Of a DNA stretch of 64,000 nucleotides, positions 23,232-31,522 are shown in pieces. Source of the DNA: Pseudomonas mendocina. Its GTDB lineage: Bacteria; Pseudomonadota; Gammaproteobacteria; Pseudomonadales; Pseudomonadaceae. Made by a program: the position numbers and the translations under genes. The DNA is taken from assembly GCF_003008615.1 (NCBI RefSeq), contig NZ_CP027657.1:1-64000 (forward strand), read 5' to 3'. The notes beneath the pieces are model-generated. The model was not told the origin of the DNA. It was given only the letters and a program-made list of their open reading frames with translations, and did no database searches. Positions within the stretch are counted from its first letter, which is position 1; the number at the start of each line of letters is the position of its first letter.

Positions 23232-24034
23232 ATGAGCTGGCTCTTTTCGCGGGCGCTGGTGGCGGAATACTCGCCGGGCACCTGCTCGGATGGCGAACCC
23301 TCTGCGCCGTTGAGCGTGATGCCTACCCAGCACAAGTTCTGGCGCAACGACAAAACGATGGATGCCTCCCAGCTTTCCCGATTTGGTCTGACGTGTGCAG
23401 TTTTGACGGCAGACCATGGCGAGGCCTTGTTGACGTCGTATCTGGCGGCTTCCCGTGCCAGGACATCTCAGCAGCCGGCGCCGGCGTCGGCATCGATGGC
23501 AGCCGATCAGGCCTGTGGAAACAAATGGCACGAATCGTCGGTGAGGTTCTGCCTCGCTTCGTCTTCGTGGAGAACTCACCGATGCTTGTGGGACGAGGCC
23601 TTGCCGTGGTCATCAGTGACCTTGCCCAACTGGGGTATGACGCGAGCTGGCTACGTCTATCAGCATCCGACCTTGGAGCGCCCCATCAACGCGACCGACT
23701 CTGGCTTGTGGCCCACACCAACAGTGCATGGCAATCACAACCAACCCGGGATGAGCAAGAAAGCCGGCTGGGGGCTCAGCAGTGCCGTGAAGGAATGGCA
23801 AACGCCGGTCGCGGACGACGCTATGAGCAGGCCAAGGGGCAAGTTCAACAGCCGAGGCGAGCCGAAGCTTTCGGCTCAAGTGTCGACCTCGATCGAGAAT
23901 GGCCAGCTGAACCCGAACTGGGTCGAGTGGCTCATGGGGTGGCCCATCGGGTGGACAGAATTAAAGCCCTTGGCAATGGCCAGGTTTCGCGAGTGGGAGC
24001 AGCAGCATTCGCCTTGCAATGCCATCAAGAGTGA
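23228..24034 (+). CDS. Phage DNA cytosine-5 methyltransferase
   Basis: 268 residues from a GTG that overlaps the preceding stop. C5-methyltransferase motifs are present: I (ALFAGAGGGILAG), IV with catalytic Cys77 (GGFPCQDIS), VI (ENS instead of ENV), VIII (HQRDRLW) and X (RVDRIKALGNGQV). It should methylate cytosine in phage DNA, perhaps as protection from host restriction. Almost its whole length is shared with another reading frame (23232-24047). The target recognition domain is short, typical of phage forms. Confidence 0.88.
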   Translation: MNELALFAGAGGGILAGHLLGWRTLCAVERDAYPAQVLAQRQNDGCLPAFPIWSDVCSFDGRPWRGLVDVVSGGFPCQDISAAGAGVGIDGSRSGLWKQMARIVGEVLPRFVFVENSPMLVGRGLAVVISDLAQLGYDASWLRLSASDLGAPHQRDRLWLVAHTNSAWQSQPTRDEQESRLGAQQCREGMANAGRGRRYEQAKGQVQQPRRAEAFGSSVDLDREWPAEPELGRVAHGVAHRVDRIKALGNGQVSRVGAAAFALQCHQE

Positions 24035-24047
24035 GGACGCCGCATGA
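23232..24047 (+). CDS. Overlapping second methyltransferase-related reading frame
   Basis: In the +1 frame relative to the methyltransferase, 271 residues start MSWLFSRALVAEYSPGTCS. They include HKFWRNDKTMDASQLSRFGLTCAVLT, then GLWPTPTVHGNHNQ, and end near LNPNWVEWLMGWPIGW. I recall these as conserved in a phage protein family related to methylase target domains. The ATG abuts the previous stop (TGAATG), and its own stop overlaps the next ATG (ATGA), as expected for an operon gene. If both are expressed, some 800 bases are dual-coding. Confidence 0.65.
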   Translation: MSWLFSRALVAEYSPGTCSDGEPSAPLSVMPTQHKFWRNDKTMDASQLSRFGLTCAVLTADHGEALLTSYLAASRARTSQQPAPASASMAADQACGNKWHESSVRFCLASSSWRTHRCLWDEALPWSSVTLPNWGMTRAGYVYQHPTLERPINATDSGLWPTPTVHGNHNQPGMSKKAGWGLSSAVKEWQTPVADDAMSRPRGKFNSRGEPKLSAQVSTSIENGQLNPNWVEWLMGWPIGWTELKPLAMARFREWEQQHSPCNAIKSEDAA

Positions 24048-24173
24048 GCCAGCGCAAGCCCTACAACCACCAGGCACGCCTGGCCAACTACTACCGGTCG
24101 ATGCTGCGCAGCAACCACGTGGCCGTGCTCGATGTCGAGCACATCGAGCTGCAGACCATCATCAACTGGAAGA
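24044..24173 (+). repeat. Direct repeat copy 2 flanking the methyltransferase locus
   Basis: Second copy of the 130-base repeat that begins at 22926. It covers the 5' end of paralogue B. Confidence 0.85.
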
Positions 24174-24544
24174 ACGGCACGCTGGTCACCAGCAACAGCC
24201 GTGTCGCCCTAGTCGATGCCATCACCGAAAGGCCGTACCGCTGGACGATCTACCTAGCCGGCCTGCACCGGCCAGACAACGCCGAGCCCTACATGAAGAG
24301 CGAAGAACTGGCACTGGATGGCATCTACCGCGCCGAAAGCCTGATCGACGTGATCGAGCCACGCTCGATCGAGCCACGCTCGATCGAGCCACGCTCGATC
24401 GAGCTGAAAGCTCGGTGCAATCCCAAGCACCTCTTAGGCATGGCATGGATCGCCATGCCCTACCAAGCCACCCTCACCACCGCCGAGGCATCGCGCATCT
24501 TCGAGGCCTTCGGCGCCTGGCGCAAGCAGTCGGAGGCCGCATGA
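24044..24544 (+). CDS. Hypothetical phage protein, paralogue B (166 residues)
   Basis: Begins MSQRKPYNHQARLANYYRSM, like the gene at 22926, then continues into a longer body with the repeat EPRSI three times and a C-terminal domain (LLGMAWIAMPYQATLTTAEASRIFEAFGAWRK). ATGA overlaps at both ends. No function known. The shared N-terminus suggests a binding module with swapped C-terminal parts. Confidence 0.7.
   Translation: MSQRKPYNHQARLANYYRSMLRSNHVAVLDVEHIELQTIINWKNGTLVTSNSRVALVDAITERPYRWTIYLAGLHRPDNAEPYMKSEELALDGIYRAESLIDVIEPRSIEPRSIEPRSIELKARCNPKHLLGMAWIAMPYQATLTTAEASRIFEAFGAWRKQSEAA
24352..24404 (+). repeat. 15-bp tandem repeat, about 3.5 copies
   Basis: Unit GATCGAGCCACGCTC repeated in frame (24352, 24367, 24382, 24397), giving EPRSI repeats. 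Each junction makes the 12-bp palindrome GCTCGATCGAGC. Likely variable in copy number. Confidence 0.9.
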
Positions 24545-24819
24545 ACACGGCATTTTTGCTGATGGCTCAATACAACGGGGCCGCGATCATCCCCCTCGAG
24601 CGAGTGTGCGAGGACTACTTCTCCCACCTCACACCGGAGAAGCTGCTGCGCAAAGCTGGTGCCGGCGAAATCGATCTACCCATCACCCGCATCGAAGGCA
24701 GCCAGAAAGCGGCCAAGGGCGTTCACCTGAGCGACCTGGCCAACTACCTCGACGCCCAGCGCGCCAAAGCAGTTGCGGAGAATGACAAGCTGCACGGCCG
24801 CTTCAAGAAGGCCAGCTAA
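24541..24819 (+). CDS. PrtN-family (pyocin activator-like) protein, copy 2
   Basis: 92 residues: MNTAFLLMAQYNGAAIIPLE, then CEDYFSHLTPEKLLRKAGAGEIDLP and KAAKGVHLSDLANYLDAQRA, the full PrtN pattern. It is the last gene of the rightward operon, beside the integrase. In several prophages a PrtN- or AlpA-like protein in this place acts as an excisionase or activator; here that is only a possibility. Starts by ATGA overlap. Confidence 0.82.
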   Translation: MNTAFLLMAQYNGAAIIPLERVCEDYFSHLTPEKLLRKAGAGEIDLPITRIEGSQKAAKGVHLSDLANYLDAQRAKAVAENDKLHGRFKKAS

Positions 24820-24842
24820 AAGGGGGCGTTTAGCCCCCTTTT
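24818..24842. terminator. Bidirectional terminator between early operon and integrase
   Basis: AAAAGGGGGC-GTTTA-GCCCCCTTTT: a 10-bp stem with A-run and T-run on either side. It serves the rightward operon and the leftward integrase, whose stop lies inside the hairpin. Confidence 0.85.
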
Positions 24843-25951
24843 CTCAGATACCCTCGCAGGGCTTTTGACTCATTGATTCGCGGCAGCCAGGGCCAACCAG
24901 CATACTTGTCGCCACGTCCACTCAGGTGGGTGTAACGCCGCATCGAGTTCCAGTCCCGATGCCCCGACACACTGGAAACCCTCGGGATATCCCAGTCCAT
25001 CTCAAACAACCTGCTAACCCCGTCATGCCGCAGGTCATGGAAGTGCAGATCCTCCACCCCCAAAAACTTGCAGGCATTCGTCCATACCGTGCTGATGGTT
25101 TTGCTGTTGTAGGGGAATATCTCCGGGGCCAGCACATCCATGCTGTCGATGATGCTCATTGCTTCATCAGGCAGATAGCACCACACATCGTTACCAATCT
25201 TCTGCCCCGGGTTTTTCATATCACGCACCAAAACGCGCTGGCCCTGGCGATCCAGATCGTCCCAGCGGATCCGCGTGATCTCCTCCTGCCTCCGCGTTGA
25301 GAAAATGGCAAAGGCCACTAGCTTCGGCATGTGCAGCGAACTCGGTCGGCGGGTGAGCACTTCGAAGAAGTACTCGAGCAACAAGCTCAACTCCTCAAGC
25401 GTCGGCCGGCGATCTCGCTCATTACTGCGGCTGACCATTCCGAGCTTGCGCAGCACCCGCCTGGCGTCTTGCATCGCGTGCGGGTCAATCTCATTTCCCC
25501 ATGCCGGCCGAGCTACCGACAACACGGAGCCGATGTGCGACAGATCATTACCCACCGTCTGGGCCTGAACTGCACCACCCTCTGCGCTCAGGCGCCACTT
25601 TGCATAGTCCACCAGCTTCTGACTGGTGATCTCGCTATCAGTCAGATCGCCGAGCCACGTCTCACTGATCGCATTGAGCGTCCACAGCTTCGTTCTGCCC
25701 AGTGGCACCTGCGATTCATCAATGTACTGCTTGATGATGTCCCGCAGCAGCGCGGCCTTGCGGTTTGCTCGCTCTATAGCACCCGGCATAGCCAGTTCAG
25801 ACTCACGCCTGGCCACCCACGCCTTGGCAGTCTGCTGCCGGTCGAAGGTTTGGCTTTCCTGATAGACTTGCACACCGTCCCGCATGATGCGTATCTGCGC
25901 CGTGTAACCGTAGCTGCCGTCCTTGCGCTTCCGCTTCCTGATCGTTGCCAT
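24830..25951 (-). CDS. Phage integrase (tyrosine recombinase)
   Basis: 373 residues from MATIRKRKRKDGSYG, with a basic N-terminal arm-binding domain. The catalytic residues are visible: Arg in FSTRRQEEITRIRW, the HDLRHDGVSRLF box, His in SGHRDW, and Tyr in MRRYTHLS. It catalyses insertion and excision at attP/attB. The gene is divergent from dusA with only about 100 bases between. A longer in-frame start at 26086 would run into the dusA leader and lacks support. Confidence 0.93.
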   Translation of the reverse strand: MATIRKRKRKDGSYGYTAQIRIMRDGVQVYQESQTFDRQQTAKAWVARRESELAMPGAIERANRKAALLRDIIKQYIDESQVPLGRTKLWTLNAISETWLGDLTDSEITSQKLVDYAKWRLSAEGGAVQAQTVGNDLSHIGSVLSVARPAWGNEIDPHAMQDARRVLRKLGMVSRSNERDRRPTLEELSLLLEYFFEVLTRRPSSLHMPKLVAFAIFSTRRQEEITRIRWDDLDRQGQRVLVRDMKNPGQKIGNDVWCYLPDEAMSIIDSMDVLAPEIFPYNSKTISTVWTNACKFLGVEDLHFHDLRHDGVSRLFEMDWDIPRVSSVSGHRDWNSMRRYTHLSGRGDKYAGWPWLPRINESKALRGYLRKGG

Positions 25952-25960
25952 TCTGGATTT

Positions 25961-25994
25961 GGTACATGAGCTGATGGAGCCGGTACATTGTACC
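25961..25994. repeat. GGTACAT repeats upstream of the integrase
   Basis: Direct copies of GGTACAT at 25961-25967 and 25982-25988. The second is part of the palindrome GGTACATTGTACC (25982-25994). TACAAT on the leftward strand could be the int -10. Possible integrase or excisionase arm sites. Confidence 0.5.
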
Positions 25995-26055
25995 AGTGAC
26001 CCTGCAAAAACAAGCGGAAACGGGCGAAAACGAGCAGCAAACAAGACGAGCCGAA

Positions 26056-27066
26056 ATGCCCATAGAATCACCCTCCAAGCCAGCAACCACGCGCCCTACA
26101 CTGTCTCGCCGCTTCTCCGTGGCACCGATGATGGATTGGACCGACCGTCACTGCCGCTACTTCCTGCGCCAGCTGTCGCGCCATGCGCTGCTCTACACCG
26201 AGATGGTCACCACCGGCGCGCTGATCCATGGCGACCGTGAGCGTTTCCTGCGCTACAGCGAGTGCGAGCACCCCATCGCGCTGCAACTGGGTGGCAGCAA
26301 CCCGCAGGATCTGGCGACCTGCGCGAAGATGGCCGAAGCACACGGCTATGACGAAGTGAACCTGAACGTCGGCTGCCCCAGCGACCGGGTGCAGAACAAC
26401 ATGATCGGCGCCTGCCTGATGGGCCATCCCGCGCTGGTAGCCGATTGCGTGAAAGCCATGCAGGACGCCGTGAGCATCCCGGTCACGGTCAAGCATCGGA
26501 TCGGCATCAACGGTCGCGACAGCTATGCAGAACTGTGCGACTTCGTTGGCCAGGTGCGCGAAGCCGGCTGCCGCAGCTTTACCGTGCACGCCCGCATCGC
26601 CATTCTCGAAGGCCTGTCACCCAAGGAAAACCGCGAAATCCCGCCGCTGCGCTATGACATCGCCGCCCAGCTCAAGCAGGACTTCCCGGATCTGGAGATC
26701 ATCCTCAACGGTGGCATCAAGACGCTGGAAGAATGCGAGCAGCACCTGCAGACCTTCGACGGTGTGATGCTCGGTCGCGAGGCCTATCACAACCCTTTCC
26801 TGCTGGCGCAGGTGGACAATCGCTTGTTCGCTGCCGAGGCGACGCCCATCACCCGCATGGACGCCCTGCTCGCCCTCAAACCCTACGTCGAACAACACCT
26901 ACGCGACGGCGGCACCCTGCATCACGTCAGTCGTCACGTGCTCGGTCTGGCCCAGGGCTTCCCTGGCGCACGACGCTTCCGTCAGTTGCTGTCGGTGGAC
27001 ATCCACAAGGTGCAGGATCCGCTCGGCCTGCTCGATCAAGCCGCCGAACTGCTGCGCGGGCACTGA
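26056..27066 (+). CDS. dusA: tRNA-dihydrouridine synthase A
   Basis: 336 residues from [18 protein letters not shown]-dependent reduction of uridine in the tRNA D-loop, at U20/U20a by family knowledge. Motifs: [15 protein letters not shown], the catalytic-Cys segment [37 protein letters not shown] and the FMN-phosphate site ILNGGIKT...[12 protein letters not shown]. The prophage adjoins its 5' end, so the first codons and the promoter may be phage-derived (attR). An upstream in-frame ATG at 25996 is unlikely. Confidence 0.95.
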   Translation: MPIESPSKPATTRPTLSRRFSVAPMMDWTDRHCRYFLRQLSRHALLYTEMVTTGALIHGDRERFLRYSECEHPIALQLGGSNPQDLATCAKMAEAHGYDEVNLNVGCPSDRVQNNMIGACLMGHPALVADCVKAMQDAVSIPVTVKHRIGINGRDSYAELCDFVGQVREAGCRSFTVHARIAILEGLSPKENREIPPLRYDIAAQLKQDFPDLEIILNGGIKTLEECEQHLQTFDGVMLGREAYHNPFLLAQVDNRLFAAEATPITRMDALLALKPYVEQHLRDGGTLHHVSRHVLGLAQGFPGARRFRQLLSVDIHKVQDPLGLLDQAAELLRGH

Positions 27067-27371
27067 GCCGAAACCGTCAGGCGATAGCGGCTACGCCCGG
27101 TCGCCTGGATCATGCCGCCTTCCTCCATACGCCGCAGTACCTGACGCACACTCACCAGTGACAGCGGCTCGCCGGCCTCACTCAGTTGCTGGTGCAACTC
27201 ACGGCTGGAAATCCCCTCGTCCTCGTCGGCACCGTACAGCGCCTCCACCACTTTCTGCCGCGGCATGCTGAAGCGCAACCCGACGGCCTGCAGCAAGGCG
27301 CGGCACTGACGGCTGTCCGGGCCACTCTCTGCGTGATTCAGGGAACGAGGCAAGTTGTGCTGGGTCGACAT
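27036..27371 (-). CDS. Fur-like winged-helix regulator
   Basis: 111 residues with AAGGAG before the ATG. A Fur-type DNA-binding half is visible ([56 protein letters not shown]). The C-terminal dimerisation and metal-binding domain of true Fur/Zur is missing. Pseudomonas homologues are annotated as Fe2+/Zn2+ uptake regulation proteins. It overlaps the dusA 3' end tail to tail by 31 bases. Confidence 0.65.
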   Translation of the reverse strand: MSTQHNLPRSLNHAESGPDSRQCRALLQAVGLRFSMPRQKVVEALYGADEDEGISSRELHQQLSEAGEPLSLVSVRQVLRRMEEGGMIQATGRSRYRLTVSAQCPRSSSAA

Positions 27372-27564
27372 GTTCGGGCTCCTTGGCTGCTTTACGAAAG
27401 CCGGACTCCACTGGCTTCGGGTATTTTTCAGTGTCTCTTCAATAAAGACGAACGAGCCGGGAAAAAACGCATACCCAAAAGGTAAATATTGTCAGTGAAG
27501 CGCCCGTTGAGCGCCCAGGGCGCCTCGGGTAAGGTCACATCATCCGCAACGACAAGGCCTCGTC

Positions 27565-28491
27565 ATGACCTCCAAGCTGGAACAACTCAAGCAGTTCACC
27601 ACCGTGGTCGCCGACACCGGTGATCTCGACGCCATCGCACGCCTGCAACCGGTGGACGCCACCACCAACCCGTCCCTGCTGCTCAAAGCCGCGGCGTTGC
27701 CGCGCTATGCCGACCTGTTGCAACAGGCCGTGGGCGCCGGCCAGGGTGACCTGGGCCTGGCGTGTGATCATTTCGCCGTCGCTGTCGGCCAGGAGATTCT
27801 CAAGGTCATTCCCGGGCGCATTTCCACCGAAGTGGACGCACGCTTGTCCTTCGACACCGACGCCACCCTGCGCCGCGCCGAACGCCTGATCGGCCTTTAC
27901 GACCAGGCCGGTATCGGCCGCGAACGGGTACTGATCAAGATCGCCTCGACCTGGGAAGGCATCCGCGCCGCCGAACAGCTTGAGAAAGCCGGCATCCAGA
28001 CCAATCTCACCCTGCTGTTCGCCTTCGCCCAGGCTCAGGCCTGTGCCGACGCTGGAGTGTTCCTCATTTCGCCCTTCGTCGGACGCATCTACGACTGGTA
28101 CAAGAAGGCCGAAGGCCGCGACTACGCCGGCAGCGAAGATCCGGGCGTACGCTCGGTGACGCGCATCTACGACTACTACAAGGCCAACGCCTACGAGACC
28201 GTGGTGATGGGCGCAAGCTTCCGCAACCAGGGGCAAATCGAGGCGCTGGCCGGTTGCGACCGCCTGACCATCAGCCCGGATCTGCTGCAGAAGCTGGCCG
28301 ATGACCAGGGCCAACTGGAGCGCGTGCTGACGCCTGGGGCAGCCGGCGAGGCTCGGCATAGCCTCGACGAACGCGCATACCGCTGGGCCATGAACGAAGA
28401 CGCCATGGCCACCGAGAAACTGGCAGAAGGCATTCGCCTGTTCGCCCGCGATCAGGAAAAGCTCGAAGCACTGCTCAGCGCCAAAGCCTGA
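27565..28491 (+). CDS. tal: Transaldolase
   Basis: 308 residues of the TalB type. Moves a dihydroxyacetone unit between sedoheptulose-7-P and glyceraldehyde-3-P in the pentose phosphate pathway. Visible: the DATTNPSL phosphate-binding segment, [17 protein letters not shown] with the Schiff-base Lys, [19 protein letters not shown] and [10 protein letters not shown]. The ribosome site AAGG is modest. Followed by an intrinsic terminator. Confidence 0.96.
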   Translation: MTSKLEQLKQFTTVVADTGDLDAIARLQPVDATTNPSLLLKAAALPRYADLLQQAVGAGQGDLGLACDHFAVAVGQEILKVIPGRISTEVDARLSFDTDATLRRAERLIGLYDQAGIGRERVLIKIASTWEGIRAAEQLEKAGIQTNLTLLFAFAQAQACADAGVFLISPFVGRIYDWYKKAEGRDYAGSEDPGVRSVTRIYDYYKANAYETVVMGASFRNQGQIEALAGCDRLTISPDLLQKLADDQGQLERVLTPGAAGEARHSLDERAYRWAMNEDAMATEKLAEGIRLFARDQEKLEALLSAKA

Positions 28492-28498
28492 AACGAAG

Positions 28499-28530
28499 AA
28501 GGGGCGCCGGCTTAGGCGGGCGCCCCTTTG
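28499..28530 (+). terminator. Terminator after tal
   Basis: AAGGGGCGCC and GGCGCCCCTT arms round a short loop, ending in TTT. It is followed at 28544-28565 by a short GTGCGC/GCGCAC repeat ending in CCCTAC. Confidence 0.8.
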
Positions 28531-28576
28531 GAGGAATGAGAGTCGGTGCGCACAGCGCACCCTACCAGGAAAGCGG

Positions 28577-29071
28577 TCAGTGGCGTTCCAGCGCACTCAC
28601 CAGGTCGTGAAAGGCGGCCCGGTTGGAGTCGTTAAGCCCCATCAGGATGCGGTGAGCCTCCAACACCTTGGCCTTGACCACTTCCTCGGACTGATCCTGC
28701 GACGGTAGATCATCCAGACAATCCGGGCACGGCGCAGGGCCTTCGACGATGTTGAACACCTGATCGAAGCCCATGGACTCGAGCAGGCGGGTGATGTCGT
28801 CGTGAGTGGTGACCACGGTCGGCAACAAACCTACCTTCTGCCGGGATAGGATGGACAGTTTGGCCAGCAGACCGAGGGTCGTGCTGTCGATACTGCGGGT
28901 CTCGGTCAGGTCGATGACGATGGCCGAGAAATTCAACGCGGTAAAAATCTTTTCAATCGTGGCATCCAGCGCCGAACACAAGGTCAGGCGGACTTCACCG
29001 ACGAACTTCAGGACGAAGGTTCCATCCTGCTCGGCGAATTGGATGCGACCGGGGCTTATCCCAGGATTCAT
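28577..29071 (-). CDS. rssC: STAS-domain anti-sigma factor antagonist
   Basis: 164 residues. A STAS fold with the phosphorylatable Ser in RSIDSTTLGLLAKL, followed by a C-terminal extension containing a CPDC pair and an acidic helix. By synteny (tal-rssC-rssB) it is the RssC antagonist, which acts with RssB in control of the stationary-phase sigma factor RpoS. It overlaps rssB by ATGA, giving matched amounts. Confidence 0.82.
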   Translation of the reverse strand: MNPGISPGRIQFAEQDGTFVLKFVGEVRLTLCSALDATIEKIFTALNFSAIVIDLTETRSIDSTTLGLLAKLSILSRQKVGLLPTVVTTHDDITRLLESMGFDQVFNIVEGPAPCPDCLDDLPSQDQSEEVVKAKVLEAHRILMGLNDSNRAAFHDLVSALERH

Positions 29072-30252
29072 GCAAGGTTCCTGCTCAACACCAGCAAGGC
29101 GATATCATCCGGCATCTCGCCCAGATTGGCCAGACCGAGAACTTGACGCAAACCGTCTAGGCTGCCGCCGGCCTGGCTAACTAGTTGTGGCAACGCCAAT
29201 TCCTTGTCCTTTAGCGTGTCGCCTGGGAGCAGGTCGAGAATGCCGTCGGACAACAGCGTAAGACTGAAAGACTCGGGTAGCGCCATTACGTGGTCGCTGT
29301 ACTCTGCTTCTTCGAACAGACCGACAGGCAACCCGCGCCCCTCCAGGTAACGTGCCTGGCCACCTTCGAACAGCACTGGCAATGGCAGGTGCCCGCCGAT
29401 GCTGTAAGTGAACTGGCCGCTTTCTTCGTCGATCACCCCACCCAGCATGGTCACGTGCTTGCCCAGCTTGCAGTTGATCAGGCCACGGTTGATGTGCCCG
29501 AGCACATCGGAGGGTTTGAACTCAGGCAGCGTACCGCCACGACGCCATTCGTAGAGCAGGCGCGTGGTCATGAACTTGAGCAGTACGGTGACGAACGCAG
29601 ACGAAGCGCCATGCCCTGAAACATCGGCGAGGTAAAAAGCGATACGCCGCTCGTCTATACGGAAGTAGTCGACGAAATCGCCGGACAAATACAGAGACGG
29701 AATGATCTGGTGGGCAAAGGTCAGGCCATCGGCCTGCCAGGGCGTCACCGGCAGCATGTTCATCTGCACCTGACGCCCCGCGTTCTGGTCTTCCTGCAGC
29801 AGATGCAGGCTGGCCTGCAGCTCGCGGTTGGTAGCTTCCAGCTTCTCGCGATAACGCTGGTTCTCCACGCGCAAGCGCGAACGATCCAGGGCGCGGCGCA
29901 CCGAGTGTTCGAGTACTGCCAGGTCTTCCAGAGGCTTGATCAGGTAATCGGCTGCCCCCAGGCGCAAGGCTTCTACCGCGTCATTCATCACGCCCGCGCC
30001 GGACACGACGATAACCGGTACATCCACACCCAAAGCGTTGATACGACGAATCAGCTCAAGACCGTCGACCTGCGGCATACGCAGGTCACAGATCATCAGG
30101 TCGGGGCTTTCCTGCTGGAAGACTTCCAGCCCCTGCAGACCGTTGTTGGCCTGCAAAACCTTGAAGCCGCTGTCCTCGAGATAGGCCGCGAGGCTCGCAC
30201 GCACGACGTCGTCGTCGTCGATGATCAGCAGAGTGGCACTGGTTTTGTGCAT
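29068..30252 (-). CDS. rssB: Response regulator with PP2C phosphatase domain
   Basis: 394 residues from MHKTSATLLIIDDDD. Receiver domain with the acidic pocket (DDDD), phosphoacceptor Asp in MICDLRMPQVDG, and Thr/Ser plus Lys in VIVVSGAG and YLIKPLED. A helical linker leads to a SpoIIE/PP2C-type phosphatase (FYLADVSGHGASSAFVT; SIGGHLPLPV; LLSDGILDLLPGD). In Pseudomonas RssB targets RpoS to ClpXP; the phosphatase would act on the STAS partner. GTG/ATG starts further upstream are not supported. Confidence 0.87.
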   Translation of the reverse strand: MHKTSATLLIIDDDDVVRASLAAYLEDSGFKVLQANNGLQGLEVFQQESPDLMICDLRMPQVDGLELIRRINALGVDVPVIVVSGAGVMNDAVEALRLGAADYLIKPLEDLAVLEHSVRRALDRSRLRVENQRYREKLEATNRELQASLHLLQEDQNAGRQVQMNMLPVTPWQADGLTFAHQIIPSLYLSGDFVDYFRIDERRIAFYLADVSGHGASSAFVTVLLKFMTTRLLYEWRRGGTLPEFKPSDVLGHINRGLINCKLGKHVTMLGGVIDEESGQFTYSIGGHLPLPVLFEGGQARYLEGRGLPVGLFEEAEYSDHVMALPESFSLTLLSDGILDLLPGDTLKDKELALPQLVSQAGGSLDGLRQVLGLANLGEMPDDIALLVLSRNLA

Positions 30253-30462
30253 GGGTAATCCAGGCAAACTGCGCCGGAGCAATTGAGTTGCAGCCGAGGC
30301 GCAGCGCCGCAAAGGGGTGCCAGGGCAATTTCAAGGGGCAGACGGTACTCCCATCCGCCTGCCGATTCAAGCCGGCGCCGGTCGTCGTTCGGCGGCTTTA
30401 CAGGGTAAATCGGCGAGGGTTATAAGTGCCGCGGGAAAGATCATAAGAAGAGGGTGGCGTCC

Positions 30463-30762
30463 ATGAGTCAGAACGATCGAGCGTACAGCGAGAAACGCGA
30501 CTTCATCCGCATGCGACTGGAAGCGCCAGTCACTCTGCACCACGCTGGTGGCGAAACATCGGCACTGTGCCTGGATCTGTCGAGTACCGGCATGCAAATC
30601 GAGGCGAACGTCAGCTTGAGCATGGGTGACAAAGTGCGCGTCCACATCCCGTCCGACCATAGCGAACTGGCCGGCCTGGATGCCCAGGCCGAAGTGGTTC
30701 GCATCGCTGATCTGGACGATGGCCGGCAGTCTCTGGGGCTGGCCATCCTGTCGATGAGCTGA
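30463..30762 (+). CDS. PilZ-domain c-di-GMP binding protein
   Basis: 99 residues, a single PilZ domain. Both c-di-GMP contacts are present: RxxxR in KRDFIRM and D/NxSxxG in LDLSSTGMQ. Likely a signalling adaptor that changes partner on binding c-di-GMP. It is divergent from rssB, with a 210-base gap in which I see no other gene. A GTG nine bases upstream is an alternative start. Confidence 0.87.
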   Translation: MSQNDRAYSEKRDFIRMRLEAPVTLHHAGGETSALCLDLSSTGMQIEANVSLSMGDKVRVHIPSDHSELAGLDAQAEVVRIADLDDGRQSLGLAILSMS

Positions 30763-30774
30763 AACCAATAGCAA

Positions 30775-30804
30775 CGAAAAAGGCGGCCAGAGGCCGCCTT
30801 TTTT
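30775..30804. terminator. Bidirectional terminator between PilZ gene and mlaA
   Basis: AAAAAGGCGGCC-AGA-GGCCGCCTTTTTT: a long stem with A- and T-runs on the two sides. It serves converging genes. Confidence 0.9.
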
Positions 30805-30817
30805 CATGGCTGACGTA

Positions 30818-31522
30818 TCAGAAGTCGTCTTCGACCTCGCCGTCCTTGACCTTGAACTCACGGCTCTGCAGGTAGGCGTTGCGGATGAAGATGTACTTGT
30901 CGCCACTGATCAGACGCTCGGCCGACAACAGACTCGCGCGGGTATCGATCACATTGACACCACGAGTGACATTACGAGTCGGCACATGGTCGATGTACGG
31001 ATACGGCGTCAGCAGGCTATCCGGCACTCTGCCGGTGGCATCGCGCACGGTGCTGGGGCCAAGGAACGGAATCACCAGATACGGGCCGCTATTCACGCCC
31101 CAGACGCCCAGAGTCTGGCCGAAGTCCTCGTCATTCTTCTGCAGGCCCATGTGCTTGGCCACATCGAAGAAGCCCAGCAGGCCGAAGGTGGTGTTGAAGA
31201 TCAGGCGACCGGTATCGACACCGGCGTCATGCAGCTTGCCTTGCAGCACGTTGTTGGCCAGGTTGCCCACGTCGCCGATGTTGCCGAAGACATTGTGTAT
31301 GCCATCTTCCAGAAACTGCGGGGTTACGGCCTGGTAGCCCTGCGCGATCGGTTTCAGCGCATAGGTATCGAGGGTATCGTTGAAACGGAAGATCGGGCGG
31401 TTGAAGCTTTCCCAAGGATCTTCTTCCGAAGCGGCCTGGCTCACGGCAGGCATCAAGCTCAGGCCAACGAGCGCCATCAGGCTACCCAGGCGCGCGATCC
31501 AGCGAGCACCGAACACATGCAT
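30818..31522 (-). CDS. mlaA: MlaA/VacJ outer-membrane lipid transport protein
   Basis: 234 residues. Signal sequence to about residue 30 (LMALVGLSLMPAVSQA|AS), then the MlaA signature (DPWESFNRPIFRFNDTLD), the membrane-lying region with GKLHDAGVDTGRLIFNTTFG, and LGVWGVNSGPYLVIPFLGPST. It removes mislocalised phospholipid from the outer leaflet and passes it to MlaC. No lipobox Cys follows the signal peptide, unlike E. coli MlaA. Confidence 0.93.
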   Translation of the reverse strand: MHVFGARWIARLGSLMALVGLSLMPAVSQAASEEDPWESFNRPIFRFNDTLDTYALKPIAQGYQAVTPQFLEDGIHNVFGNIGDVGNLANNVLQGKLHDAGVDTGRLIFNTTFGLLGFFDVAKHMGLQKNDEDFGQTLGVWGVNSGPYLVIPFLGPSTVRDATGRVPDSLLTPYPYIDHVPTRNVTRGVNVIDTRASLLSAERLISGDKYIFIRNAYLQSREFKVKDGEVEDDF

